DNA of 64,000 nt from Cafeteria roenbergensis (taxonomy: Eukaryota > Sar > Bigyra > Bicosoecida > Cafeteriaceae). The notes under the pieces were generated by a model. The model was not told where the DNA came from, did not search any database, and was given only the letters and a program-made list of their open reading frames with translations. Numbering within the stretch: position 1 is the stretch's first letter; each line of letters opens with the position of its first letter. Shown piece by piece: positions 1 through 12,131 of this stretch. The translations under genes were made by a program, and so were the position numbers. The stretch covers positions 496,001 to 560,000 of the forward strand of contig VLTN01000007.1 in assembly GCA_008330645.1 (NCBI GenBank). The letters are read 5' to 3'.

Positions 1-2529
1 CCGTACGAGGCGGACGCCCAGCTCGCTTTCTTGTGTGCCAGCGGTATTGCCGACGGCGTCATAACGGAGGACAGCGACACGCTGCCCTACCGGTGCAGCA
101 CAGTGCTCTTCAAAATGGAGCGCGACGGGTCCGCCACAGCCATCGAGCGCACCCCCAGCGCGGCCTTCTTCCGCCGGCACAAGTGCGAAAGCGGCGGCAA
201 AGTTGACACGATCAGCCTGGCAGGCTTCAAGGACGCATCGGTGAGGGACGGCAGTGAGGCCCACTGGCCACGCCGACATGCCTGGTGTGGCCTCCTCCCC
301 CAAGCGCTGGCCCGGCGGGCTACTCTCGCTGGCCCTGCCTCGTGACGCGCCCGCAAAGCCTCGGGCAAGCCCGCCACCCAGCGTCGCCTGCTCGCGAGCC
401 TTGGTCCGCAGTTCTTGGACATGTGCGTGCTCGCCGGCTGTGACTACTGTCCGTCGCTGCCCGGCATCGGCCTGAAGAACGCGTGGCGTCTGGTGCGGGA
501 CCGCGGGGGGCTGCAGGGTGCGATCCGCCAGCTGCGGGCCGACGGCGCGCTCTTCGGGTCGGACTCGTACCCTGCAGACGCGCTGAGAGCCAAGCAGACG
601 TTCGTGTACCAGCGCGTGTGGGACCCGGTCGCTGGTCGCTGCGTCACGCTGAGGCCCCCGGAGGCGGCTGCAGAATGGGGCGTTGAGCCGCCGGATCTGG
701 CCTGCCCCGCGGCCTCTGCGTTCCTCGGGCCCCACCGGGAGCCGGACGTTGCCACGGCCATTGCTCGCGGCATCATCCACCCCGAGACGCTCCGCCCCTA
801 CCCAGGGGAGGACCTGGCCCAGGTGCCCCGGGCGCTCCTCCCCGCCCCGCCCGACACCCGCTGCGGAACGCCAAATGCCGCTCCCACGCCCGGCAGCGGA
901 CCGTTCACGCTGCTGAAGCCGCAGGTTGTTGGCTCTGCTCTGGTCACTTCGCGACCGTCGGGCCTCCAGGCCAAGATCACAGGCGCGTTTCGTCCCAACG
1001 GCCGGCCTGCGGGCGCCCCAGCTGCGCCGTCGCCGGGCGCAGCTGCACAAGCAGCCGCCCCACCAACAGTACGGGCCGCAGCAGCGGCACCAGCATCGTG
1101 CTTGAGCCCGCGTCGCCGCGCGTCGGAGCGTCGCGAGCGACTGCCCCGCCCGGCCGCAGGCCCGGCCTCGACCACCGCCAGCTCCTACTTCGGCTCCGCG
1201 ACGTCCCGCACCCCGGTGCCCAACGCTCCGCCTTCGCTCCCCTCGCCGCTGGGTCGCCGGCGCGCCCAGCGCGCTGCCACCGCGCTTCCTGCGCTGTACG
1301 GCGTCAAGGTCACCGCAGGGGCCGCCCCTGTCGGCCTCTTGGCCCTCTCAGGGTGGGGCGGGGAGCGGGCGGACGAGGCAGGCGAGACCGGCGGACCCAG
1401 CGCTGCTGCGCCGCCCTCGGCCGCTCGTCTTGCTCGCCCGGCACAGGCGCCTGTGTCGGCCGCGTTTGCCGGGGCCTTGCGCGCCTTCGCCTATGGCAGG
1501 CCCGCGCGTTCGTCGGCGGCGGAGCCTGCAGTACGTGCGCCGGGGAGCCCTGAGCGGCGGGCGCCGCCATCCCCTGCGGACGATGCCGCCTCGCCCCCGC
1601 TGCGCGCGTTTGTGTCGCCCGACAAGGCAGGCATTCGCCGCGCGATGGCCCTCTCCGACCCCCCTGGCTCCGGTCGCTCAGTGGTGGGGTTCTCGTACAG
1701 CGACTGCGGCAGCATCACGCCCTCGCGCCGTCGCCTCAGCTTCCAAGGCGCCCTCGGTGTCGCAGCGGAGGGCGACGAGGACCGCCCAGCCGGGGCCGCA
1801 GGCCCAGCCGGAAGCACTCCGGGGGCGAGGCAGGAGAGCCCTTCGAGCGTGGGCTTGTCGACCTACGTGCGGCCACTGAGCCCCTCCCCGGGGCCGACCC
1901 TGGCCCGCCGAGCAGGCGCGCTCGCGACCGTTCGGCGCGCGAGCGGGGCAGCGGCGCTCCAGGCGTCCGGCGGGTCGTCTGCGCGCTCGGGGCTGGACCT
2001 CTCCGCTTTTGAGTATGCCCCGGGCAGCGCCGCAGCTGGTCGCAAGGCCGGCCGCGAGGCTCCGTTGAGCGTCGCTGCCGCAGCGCGGAGCGGAGCATCG
2101 CGGTCCCACGCCGCCACCACGCCAGGCCCGCGTCGCGACCTCATTGGGGACTTTTCCATGGTCGGCTCCGCGCCCCTCGCGAAGTCAGGGGACGCGAGCG
2201 TCCGCTCAAGGCGCGACCGGGCCGATCAAGAGGAAGACGAGCATTCGACTGTGCGCGCGCGGCCTGCGATTCGGGCGTCGCAGCGATCCCTCCGCCCGTT
2301 CTCGGCGCCCCGCCCTGTTCGCACCCTCCCCGACGCGGCGGCTCTCTGCCCAGCCACGTCGTCGGCCGATGTTGCCAAAGCAGCCGCAGTCGGCGCGGCG
2401 CCTGTCCACCTCTCCAGCTTTGCCAAGGGAGCAGGTGGCAAGGCCGCCAAGCGCGCGCGCTCCGGCTCGGTGGAGAGGGGAGCCGGCTCCAAGCGAGGCA
2501 GGCAGGGTGCGCCGCCAGGCATCGCATGA
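1..2529 (+). CDS. EXO1: Exonuclease 1 (XPG/FEN1 family), 5' end outside window
   Basis: 5'-3' exonuclease and flap nuclease of mismatch repair and DNA-end resection, nuclear. Two exons are seen: 1-240 and 412-2529, joined in phase 0 over a 171-bp intron (gtgagg...ccgcag). Residues here count from the first base. The XPG-I block PYEADAQLAFL (1-11) and TEDSD (about 22-26) carry metal-binding acids; after the splice FLDMCVLAGCDY and PGIGLKNA give the last metal Asp and the helix-hairpin-helix, and TFVYQRVWDP matches the EXO1-specific segment that follows. The remaining ~550 residues are Pro/Ala/Ser-rich and probably disordered, as in EXO1 tails, ending in a basic stretch (KAAKRAR, SKRGRQ) that could be a nuclear signal. 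A degenerate PCNA-type motif QAKITGAF lies at 266-273. The N-domain with the first catalytic Asp residues lies before the window, so completeness cannot be judged. Confidence 0.93.
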
Positions 2530-2868
2530 GTGGCGCTGCGACGCGATACAACCCTCCCCCGCGCTTCGGCCTGGCTCGCTTCCGCCTGAACAAAGTGCAG
2601 CGTGCCATGCAAGGGCGCGCCCCTGTCACAGCAGTGCCCAAGTCGCAGCACGGCCCGCGGGCGCGCGGGGGGGCACTCAAGACGCGCAGGCGCGCGCTCT
2701 CAGGCAGGCAGGTGGAGCACCTCCAGGCAGAGCCAGTTCGACGTGCGCGCTCACCTCGCGGGGCTTGAGGCACTCCTAGTGGCTGACTCCGCGGCCGAGT
2801 CCCGCCGATTCGGTCAGCAGCACAGACCGCAGACACGGCGGGGCTGCTTGCAGCGACTCGTTGGCGCC
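2530..2868. other. Intergenic gap between EXO1 and the ABCA gene
   Basis: About 340 bp between two plus-strand genes. It must hold the EXO1 3' end and the transporter promoter. No RNA gene, repeat or convincing additional reading frame was seen. Confidence 0.5.
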
Positions 2869-5800
2869 ATGACAGTGGAATCGAGGCGCTCCAGTGCGCC
2901 CTTCTGCACCCAGGTGAGGATAGGACTTCAACTTCGGCGTGTCCCGGAAATGTCCCCTGACGCGCCTCGGAGCGACCTGCGAGGCCGGGTCGGGCTTCCC
3001 CACGACTGCGCGGGCGCTTGCTTCAACGTGCACCTGCCCCTCGCCGCGCAGCAGCGCTGTGCTGTGCCTGCCTGGCGCCGGCCCTGAACCTGGGCAGTTG
3101 CGGCCAGCGACTGCTTGCGGCTCGCGTGCCTCCGACACCCGAACCGCGCCCCGCAGGTCCATGCCATAGTGCGCAAAAACCTGACAGTGACGATGCGGAA
3201 CAAGCGGGGGCTGGCGCGCGAGGTGCTCACGCCGCTCCTGTTCCTCGGCATCCTCATCGGCATGAAGCAGGCCCTGCCGTCGACCGAGCAGCCGCGCACG
3301 AACGCGAGGACAGGCATCTCCATCAGCGGGCTCGACTTGGCCATTGCTTCGACGAGGAGGAACGAGCTGTTCGTGGCCTCTTCTGCCGAGTGCGGGGCCG
3401 GCTGCGACGCGGCGGCAGTGCGCCTTGCCGATTTGCTGAGCGCCCAGGTCACGGGCTCCCCCTCCAATGTCACGTGGCTGCCGAGCGAGGCAGAAGCCCT
3501 AGACCGAATCAAGGCGGCCCCGTCCAATGCGCTGGGCGCCATCATCCTGGACTCCGCTGGCGGCCACCTGTTCAACCCTGGCGCCCTCAAGTACCGCATT
3601 CGCATGGACGGCGACGCCTTTGCGCCGGGGGCCACTGCCGCCTTCGCCCGCTCCTACGGCACGTTCGACCCCCAATCGACTCAGTCGCTCCTCTTGGTCG
3701 TCTCGGACATGCAGATGGCCGTCGTCAGCGCGTGGCAGCGTGCCGCCAACGTCAGCGGCGTGCTGCCCTCGCACGTTTACGCCTCCCGGCTGCCCAAGGC
3801 CGCCTTCTTCCCCGACAACGCTGCCACCGCGATGTCCTCCGTCATTCCCATCTACATGGTCCTCATTTTCTCCATGCAGCTCCGCGTCATGCTGCAAAAC
3901 GTACTTGAGGAAAAGGAGAAGAAAATTTTGGAAGCGATGCGCATGGCCGGCCTCACCGATGCTGCAAACTGGGTCGGCTGGATCGCAACCTCGGCCATCA
4001 AGAACGTGATTCTCATCGCCATCGTCGTCGCCGCGGCCAAGCTCGGGAGCATCTATCCCCGCTCCGACTGGTCCGTCCTCCTCGTCCTCTTTGGAACCTT
4101 CGCCTGCACCGCGGTGGCCTTTACCGCCGCTCTCTCCACCCTCTTTTCCCAGGCACGCGTTGGTGGCGCCGTTGGCATGCTCGGCTACATCGTGGCCTCC
4201 ACTCCTTCCTACGGGCTCCAGGCCCCCGGCGTCAGCCCCGCGGCCAAGCTCGCCGGCTCGCTGCTTGCCCCCACCGGCTTTTCCATGGCGAACAACATCG
4301 TCACGGTGGCAGAGGGCAGCGGCGAGGGCGTGAACTGGAACAACATCGGCGACCCCAGCCTCTCCCCCGTGGGGGTGTCCGTTGGAAGCCTCATCGGCAT
4401 GCTCGTCCTCGACACGATTCTCTACGTCGCGCTCGCGTGGTATCTCGGAAAGGTGGTTCCCAACGAGTATGGCACCACGCTGCCCCCCCACTTCCTCTGC
4501 ACGGCGCGCTACTGGCGGGGTCCGCCGCCCCCGGACTCGGCAAGCATCTCGGACGGCCCCCGCGCTGGCGGCTCCCCAGCAGCAGCAGCAGCAGCACGGG
4601 AGAGCGCGCCCAAGGCCGGCGACAGCTCCGGCTCGCTGCTCCCTCAGTACGGCGACCCCGAGCTCGGGGGCGCACCCGACGGGCTCGGAACCGCGCGATC
4701 GGCAGGCGGGCCTAAGATGGAGGCCGTTGACGACGAGGTGGCGCGCCGCGACCGCGTTGCGCTTCGCGGCCTCAGCAAGACGTATCCGTCGGGAGGCAAG
4801 GACGGGGGCCCTGTCAAGGCTCTCCAGCGTCTCTCGGTGGACTTTTACGCCGGCCAAGTGACAGCCCTCCTGGGGCCCAACGGCTCAGGCAAGAGCACAA
4901 CGTTCGGCATGCTGACCGGGCTCTTCGGCCCCACGGCCGGGGAGGCGTGGATCGCAGGGCGCTCCATCGTGTGGGACATGGCGGGAGCCCGCGCGCAGCT
5001 GGGCGTGTGTCCCCAGCACGACGTGCTGTTCGACACGCTGACCGTGCGGGAACACCTCGAGCTCTTCGGCGGCATCAGAGGAGTGCCCCCGGCCGACATG
5101 GCGGCCGACACGGACCGGTGCATTCGCGACGTCGGCCTGGAGGAGGCGGCGGACCAGCTGGCGTCCTCGCTCAGCGGCGGGCAGAAGCGCCGGCTGAGCC
5201 TTGCCATCGCGCTGGTGGGCGACCCGCCTGTGCTCCTGCTGGACGAGCCCACCTCCGGCTGCGACGCGGCCGTGCGGCGCAAGATCTGGGACCTGCTCAC
5301 TGCCAAGCGGGCCGCCGGTCGCACGATCGTCCTCTCCTCTCACGACATGGCCGAGTGCGAGGTCCTCGCCGACAGGGTGTGCATCCTGGCCCGCGGGCGC
5401 CTGCGCGTGGCGGGCTCCACCCGCTTCCTCAAGAAGGAGTTCGGCGTCGGGTACCACCTCACTGTCTCTGCCAGCGCAGAAGCCAGCAGCGCCAGGGTGC
5501 TCGACGTGGTCCGCGAGCACGTGCCTCTGGCGACCCTGGAGACGGACAAGCACGACGCCACCACCACCGACGAGCGGCAGGCCGCTGCCGCCGGCGCCGC
5601 GGCCGGCGGCTCCCGGGGCGGCGCCACTGTGCGGAGCGCCACGAAAGAGATCGCCGTGACGCTGCCGCTGTCGGCGGTTTCGCGGTTCCCAGCGCTGTTC
5701 GACGCGATGGACGCCGCCGGGGCAGACATCGGCGTCCTCGGATACGGGCTGGAGACCACGTCCCTCGAGGAGGCGTTCATGCGCCTGGTCAACGCTCTGG

Positions 5801-8688
5801 ACGTGGAGGCGGACGCTGACGAGGCGGCGCGTGCGGAGGCCGCGGGCGCGGGGCTGGCTGGCGAGGGCAGCGGCTCCGCTCGCCCTCGCGCAGCCTCCAC
5901 AACCGAGCTGGCTGCGGTGGGGAGGGCCAGGGCGGGCCTCACTGACGAGGCCGTCGTGTCGGTGGAGGGCACAGGCGTTCGCCTTCCCGCCGAGGCCGCT
6001 GGCGCCGCTGCCGCGCCCGGCGCCGGTGAGAGCGCGGCGCTGCTCAAGGCAGCCAAGCCGACCGGCGCCAAGCTCGGCGACATCTCCATCGCCTCTCGCA
6101 TGGAGCCGGCCACCCTCAGGCAGGTCAAGGCGGTGATGATGCGCCGCTTCCAGCAGGTGCGCCGTGACTACCGCGCCCTCTGGCTCCAGTGCGTCCTCCC
6201 CGTGGCGTTTTGCGCCATCTCAATCGCCTTCTCCTCCCTCTCGGAGCTCAACACCACGGTGGAGCCAAAGGTCGTGCCGTTCAGCACCGCCTCCTGGCAG
6301 GCAGGAATGCCAGAGGGCTCCCCCGTATCTGCGCTCACGGTGCCCTTCTGGGTCGACACGCAGGATGTCGACGCCTATGGCTCGGGCTCGGGCCCCAATA
6401 GCACCCAGCTGGCGGACCTGCTTCGCTCGACGTTCACCGCCACGGGAAGCGACCGCGGCATCGCCGGCCTGTCCGGCGGCAAGGCCAGACCGGTGGACGC
6501 GACGGGCCTGCTCAGCGCCGATCCCACCTCGGACGCCGCAGCTGCGTACCTCATTGGCCCTCCCGGCGAGCCGTCCCTCGGCTTCCAGGCCGCCGCAATC
6601 GTCGGCTCGCCGGCGACCAGCTTCCGCCCCGGCTGGACGATGGACATGCTGTTCAACACCTCCTTCGGCAACGCCCCTTGCGCGGTATTCCAGCTGGCCA
6701 CCAACGCCCTTCTGGCCGCCGAGAGCGGCCCGCTCGACGGCGCGTTCGACCCCCTCCCGCGGTCTGTCACCGGCTTCACGCCCTCGGACAACACCGGCAT
6801 GATCGGGTCCTACCTGTCAGGGACCCTGTCCGCCTTCTACGTGGCCATGGGCTTCGCCGTCCTGCCGGGCATCCAGGCCATCGCAGTGGTCAAGGAGAGG
6901 GAGACCCGCGTGCGCGCCGTGCAGGCGATCATGGGGCTGAGCTCGCAGGCGTACTGGGCAGGAACCTGGCTGTGGGACGGCCTCGGCATGGGGCTGGTCC
7001 CTGGCTTCGCGGCCATCGCAGTGCTCGGCATCGCGGGCCTCGTCCAGGCTGTGAACCTCCCCGCCGTGGCCGTCCTCTTCATCCTATTCTCGCTCAGCAC
7101 GCCGGGCCCGGCGTACGTGCTGTCCTTCGCCTTCGAGTCCGCGGCCTCGGCGCAGACATGGATCGTGATCATCACCACCGTCACCACAGTCGTGTCCTTC
7201 TTCGGCTCCTTCGTCCTGAGCTTCCCCGGCCTTCTCCCGCTCGACAGCCCCGTCCCCAACGCCATCAGCATCGCCTTCCAGGTCTTCCTTCCCCCCTTCT
7301 GCCTCGCCAAGGGCCTGGCAGACGTTGCCACGAGGGCGACGTGCCCGAGCGTGTTCAACCCCGTGCCCCCCGACGGCGGGCCGTGCGTGGTCCCCAATGC
7401 CTTTGACTGGGACATCGCCGGATCGAAGCTGCTCTTCATGGCCGTGTCCATTCCTGGCTGGGCGCTCGTCATCGCCGTCATCGAGTACTTCCAGGACCCC
7501 GCGCGCGGGGAGCCCCCCACCGGCCCGGACGCCTACAAGGACCCCCTCAACGCCGTGGGAGCGCCCCGCGATGCATCCGGCCGCCTGCTTGTGGAGGAGG
7601 ACGACGACGTCGTCGGCGAGCGGGCCCGCGTTGAGTCGCACGGGCTCGGGTCCGCCCCACTCGTCGCCTCGTCGCTGCGCAAGGTGTACTTCGGGCACGC
7701 GCGCCCCCGTGTGGCAGTCAGCCGCGTGGACCTCGCCGTGCCCGACGGCGAGATCTTCGGCCTTCTTGGCCCCAACGGTGCCGGCAAGACCACGCTTCAG
7801 AAGATGCTCGTGGGCGACCTGCGGCCCTCGGCAGGAAAGGCCGCGATCGACGGAAGAGCCGTTGGCGCGGCCCGCGGGACGGGCGGCGGAAAGGGCGGCA
7901 TCGGCTACTGCCCGCAGTTCGACGCCCTGGTGCCCGAACTGACGGGGCGGGAGATGCTCCGGTTCTACGCCAGCGTCGCAGGGCTGCCCGAGTCCGAGGT
8001 GGAGGGCTACATCGCAGACGCGCTCCAGTCCGTAGGGGTTTCCGAGTTCTCCGACCGGCCCTGCAAGAACTACAGCGGCGGGAACAAGCGCAAGCTCTCC
8101 CTCGCCGTGGCGTACCTGGCCGCGCCCCGCATCGTCTTCCTCGACGAGGCCTCTGCGGGCGTGGACCCCGTCGCGCGGCGCAAGCTCTGGGAGGTGATTT
8201 GGCGCTCGCGCGCCGGCCGCTGCTCCGTCGTGACCACGCACGTGCTGGAGGAGGCGGCCACGCTCTGCTCTCGCATCGGCATCGTGGTATCGGGCGTGAT
8301 GGCCTGCCTTGGCTCCCCGCAGCACCTCAAGACGCGCTACGGCGCGGGCCTGCAGCTCGACGTCGAGTGCGACGACGTCAGCTCCCTGGTGACCGAGCTG
8401 GCCGAGGCTGCGAGCGCAGAGGTCAGCATCGTCGAGCAGCACGCCAGGTACGCGCGCATCCAGGTGCAGGTGTCCTCCTCTAAGGCGGCAGGCGGCGCGG
8501 GCCCCGAGCGCCCACCGGTTGCAGCTGTGTTCCGCGCGCTCCTGGGCAGGGAGGACGTGACGGACTTTTCCGTCACCCAGCCGACGCTGGAAGCAATCTT
8601 CCTGAGGTTCGCCAAGGCCCAGGAAGCCGCCGAGGCGGCGGAAACTTCCTTGGCCGCGGTCCCGGTCAGCACGGGCCTCTTCTCGTGA
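2869..8688 (+). CDS. Full-length ABCA-family ABC transporter
   Basis: ABC subfamily A membrane transporter, a family that moves lipids or sterols; 1858 aa. I infer a 15-codon first exon (2869-2913, MTVESRRSSAPFCTQ), a 243-bp intron (2914-3156, gtgagg...ccgcag), and a long exon 3157-8688. The splice gives FCTQVHAIVRKNLTV, the usual ABCA start before TM1 (EVLTPLLFLGILIG); no in-frame ATG lies just before 3157. Order: TM1, large exo-loop, TM2-6, NBD1 with Walker A GPNGSGKST (about 588-596), signature LSGGQKRR and Walker B VLLLDEPTSG; a linker; TM7 near 6180, second exo-loop, TM8-12; NBD2 with GPNGAGKTT (about 1553), signature YSGGNKRK and IVFLDEASAG. Both ATP sites keep the Walker A Lys and Walker B Asp-Glu, so it looks catalytically complete. 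Substrate unknown. The short first exon is the least certain part. Confidence 0.93.
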
Positions 8689-9102
8689 ACTGCGCTGCGG
8701 CCCGCCTTGCTCCCGACATTCTCTGCTGGGATTGCTATCTCGCCCAAAGGCTGCCGATGCGGTCACGCTTTGCAATGGCGACGGGCCAGAAGCGCGAGCC
8801 ACGGGCTTGCTGCATGCTGGCGCCGAGCGCCGATTTGCGTGATCTCGTGCGCCCAGAGTTGGATGGCTCGATTGGGTTCGGCGTCGCCCGAACGAACAGC
8901 ACACGCATTGGCGGCGCCACACCAGAGGCAGCGGCAGCCGCAGCGCACTCCTCTGCGCCACACACGGCAGCTCCAGCCCGGGCGCCGGCGCAGGCGCTGG
9001 GCGCAGCCACAACCGCAAGCGACGACGCCCAAGATACTGCGCCACACTGCCTGGGGTCATGGGTCTCCCACCGGGGGGGGGGGGGCGTCGTCCTCGTCTG
9101 AA
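8689..9102. other. Convergent intergenic region with a G13 run
   Basis: About 410 bp between the ends of the ABCA gene (plus) and the hydrolase (minus). It contains an uninterrupted run of 13 G near 9073-9085. No gene or structured RNA recognised. Confidence 0.5.
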
Positions 9103-10414
9103 TCACAGCCGGGACGTCCTCCCATGCCCAGCAAGGGCAGCGTCAGCGCGCGCGAGGGCCTCTGCCGCAAGGGGCCCCGTCAGCCGCGCCTGGCCGTCGA
9201 CGAGGTGCGCGCTCACTGACGCGGTCTCCTCGACAAACGACGCCACCGCCGCCGCGAGCTCCTCCCCCCGGTCCTCCTGCAGGAAGTGTCCGCCACCGCG
9301 AATGGTGCAGTGGTGCACTCCTGCGGCGCGGCAGCCAGGAACAGCCTCCCGGATCACAAGGTCAGCCCCCGCCGTGATGGGGTCGCCGTCCGAGAAGGCA
9401 CACAGCCACGGGCGTCTGTACGTCGCAAGCACCCGCCAGCAAGCCCGGTTCGTCACAGCGTCCACGCTGTCTGGCTCCGTGGGCACTAGCGCCGGCAGCA
9501 CCCGCACGCCGGCCTTGGCATCGAGGGGAGGCTCTTGCGCGCCCCGCGTGCCAGCTGCTGCCGCTCCCCACGACTCGTCGCAGCCCTCGAACGGCGCGTC
9601 ATACGCAGCAATAGCCTCGTCGCTGAGCGGAGTCTCGCAGCCGCCGGACACGATGCCCCCGACGGGCAAGTCTGGCGCCGTCTGGGAGAACTCCACCCAG
9701 CGGCGGAAGGCCGCAGGCATCTTGGCCGCACCAGTAGGCAGGAAGGTGTTCGCTGTCACCACCCGCGCGAACCTGTGCGGTCTCGCAGCGACCAGACGGA
9801 GCCCGAGCAGCCCCCCCCAGTCTTGGCACACGAGCGTCAGCCGCTGCCCCGCCGCCTTCCGGCCCAGGCCAAGCACGTCGAAGACAAGCTCGGCCAGCCA
9901 CCCGACCATGCTGTGGAGCGAGAAGAAGCAAGCGCGGGGAGCAAACGCAGCGGCTTGGAACTGCAAGTGTTCGCCGGCGCACTGGCACACGCCTCGGGCA
10001 GCCTTGAGCGCACCCAGGGCGCGCTCACCGGTCGTATGTATAGTCTTCCCGGCGTCCAGGCTTGTCCGAGCGGCCAAAGCCGATCAAGTCGGGGGCCACG
10101 ACGCGGAATCCGCGCGCAACGAGCGGCGCAACCATCTTGCGGTACAGGAAACTCCAGCTCGGCTCTCCATGGAGGAGCAGGATGCACTCCCCACTGGACC
10201 GCTTCCCCTCGTCGATGTAGGCCATGCGCACTCTGGGACCGTCCGCCGGGAAGGCGGCCAGCGCCGGGCGGTCACCGGCCGAGAGCCGATCTTGAAACGC
10301 CGCAGTGACTGCTCCCCCCACGTGGGCAAACGACGGATCCCCTGCCCCCGGGACGAGCCCGGCGAACGCCGACTCGGGCGTTCGGAGCACTCCTGGTGCC
10401 GGCTGGGACGCCAT
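9103..10414 (-). CDS. Haloalkane dehalogenase-like alpha/beta hydrolase
   Basis: Alpha/beta hydrolase, 397 aa, closest in motifs to haloalkane dehalogenases (subfamily HLD-I), which cut carbon-halogen bonds hydrolytically. Exon 1 is 10029-10414, intron 9911-10028 (118 bp, gtgagc...ccacag, phase 2), exon 2 9103-9910. Start ATG at 10414 is chosen because GVLRTPESAFAGL follows, as in bacterial homologues. Visible motifs: oxyanion HGEPSWSFLYRKM, DLIGFGRSDKP, EDYTYDRMVGW across the splice, nucleophile elbow CQDWGG (Asp159, halide-binding Trp160), cap-domain RRWVEFSQ and DLPVGGIVSGG with a second Trp, the acid in SDGDPIT (Asp305 by alignment) and base His337 in GGGHFLQED. The triad and halide Trp pair appear intact. 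No targeting peptide is obvious, so probably cytosolic. A bacterial origin by transfer is plausible, but the gene has acquired a host-type intron. Substrate is not predictable; a related ester or epoxide hydrolase is the alternative. Confidence 0.85.
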
Positions 10415-10741
10415 GGTGCCGGGTGTGCTTTTGACTGGATCGAAGCAAATCTCGAGTGTGGAGCGGCAGAGTCGCAACGCAACGTCAAATATGCATTCGG
10501 CGAGTTGCACGCCACGCAGACTGATTGCAGAGGTTCGCAAAACTCCCCATGCGCCGCAGAGCCGCATTTGCCTTCGCTCCGCAGCCCCCAGCCCCCTGCC
10601 GCCCCTCGGCCTGGTGGGGGCTGTCGCCGCTGGCGGGGGCGCTCCAGGCGTCGACGCCGCCGCCGATGCAGCCCTGGGCTTCGAGCCCGATTGCGACACC
10701 CACACGGGGCCGCGCGCGCAGGGGGGGAGGGAAGGGCAACA
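10415..10741. other. Tandem gap between COMMD and hydrolase genes (minus strand)
   Basis: About 330 bp holding the COMMD 3' end and the hydrolase promoter. No other feature seen. Confidence 0.45.
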
Positions 10742-11937
<1,196 letters not shown>

Positions 11938-12131
11938 AGCCGTCCAAGCGGCTCGGGGTCGGTGCTCCCTGCAGCAGGCGTCGATCTGCTGCGCGCTGGC
12001 CAGCGCCTGGCCGGCCCCGCGACGTCACACGCCTCCGCCGAGGCTCTGTCGGGGAATGCGCGTCGCGAGGAGCGCAACTTGCCCGGCCCGACAGCACCTC
12101 TGCAGTCCTCCAGACGCTGCCGTTGCAAGTG
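11938..12131. promoter_or_regulatory. Divergent promoter region, COMMD / IDH
   Basis: 194 bp separates the two inferred start codons, so both promoters and 5' leaders must fit here or overlap. No TATA-like or other motif stands out. The role follows from position only. Confidence 0.45.

Noticed and set aside
7084-9060. Minus-strand 658-codon open frame opposite the ABCA gene
   Set aside because: It lies antisense to the well-supported second half of the transporter; its composition (Arg/Gly/His/Glu mixtures) is the mirror of GC-biased codons and shows no domain.
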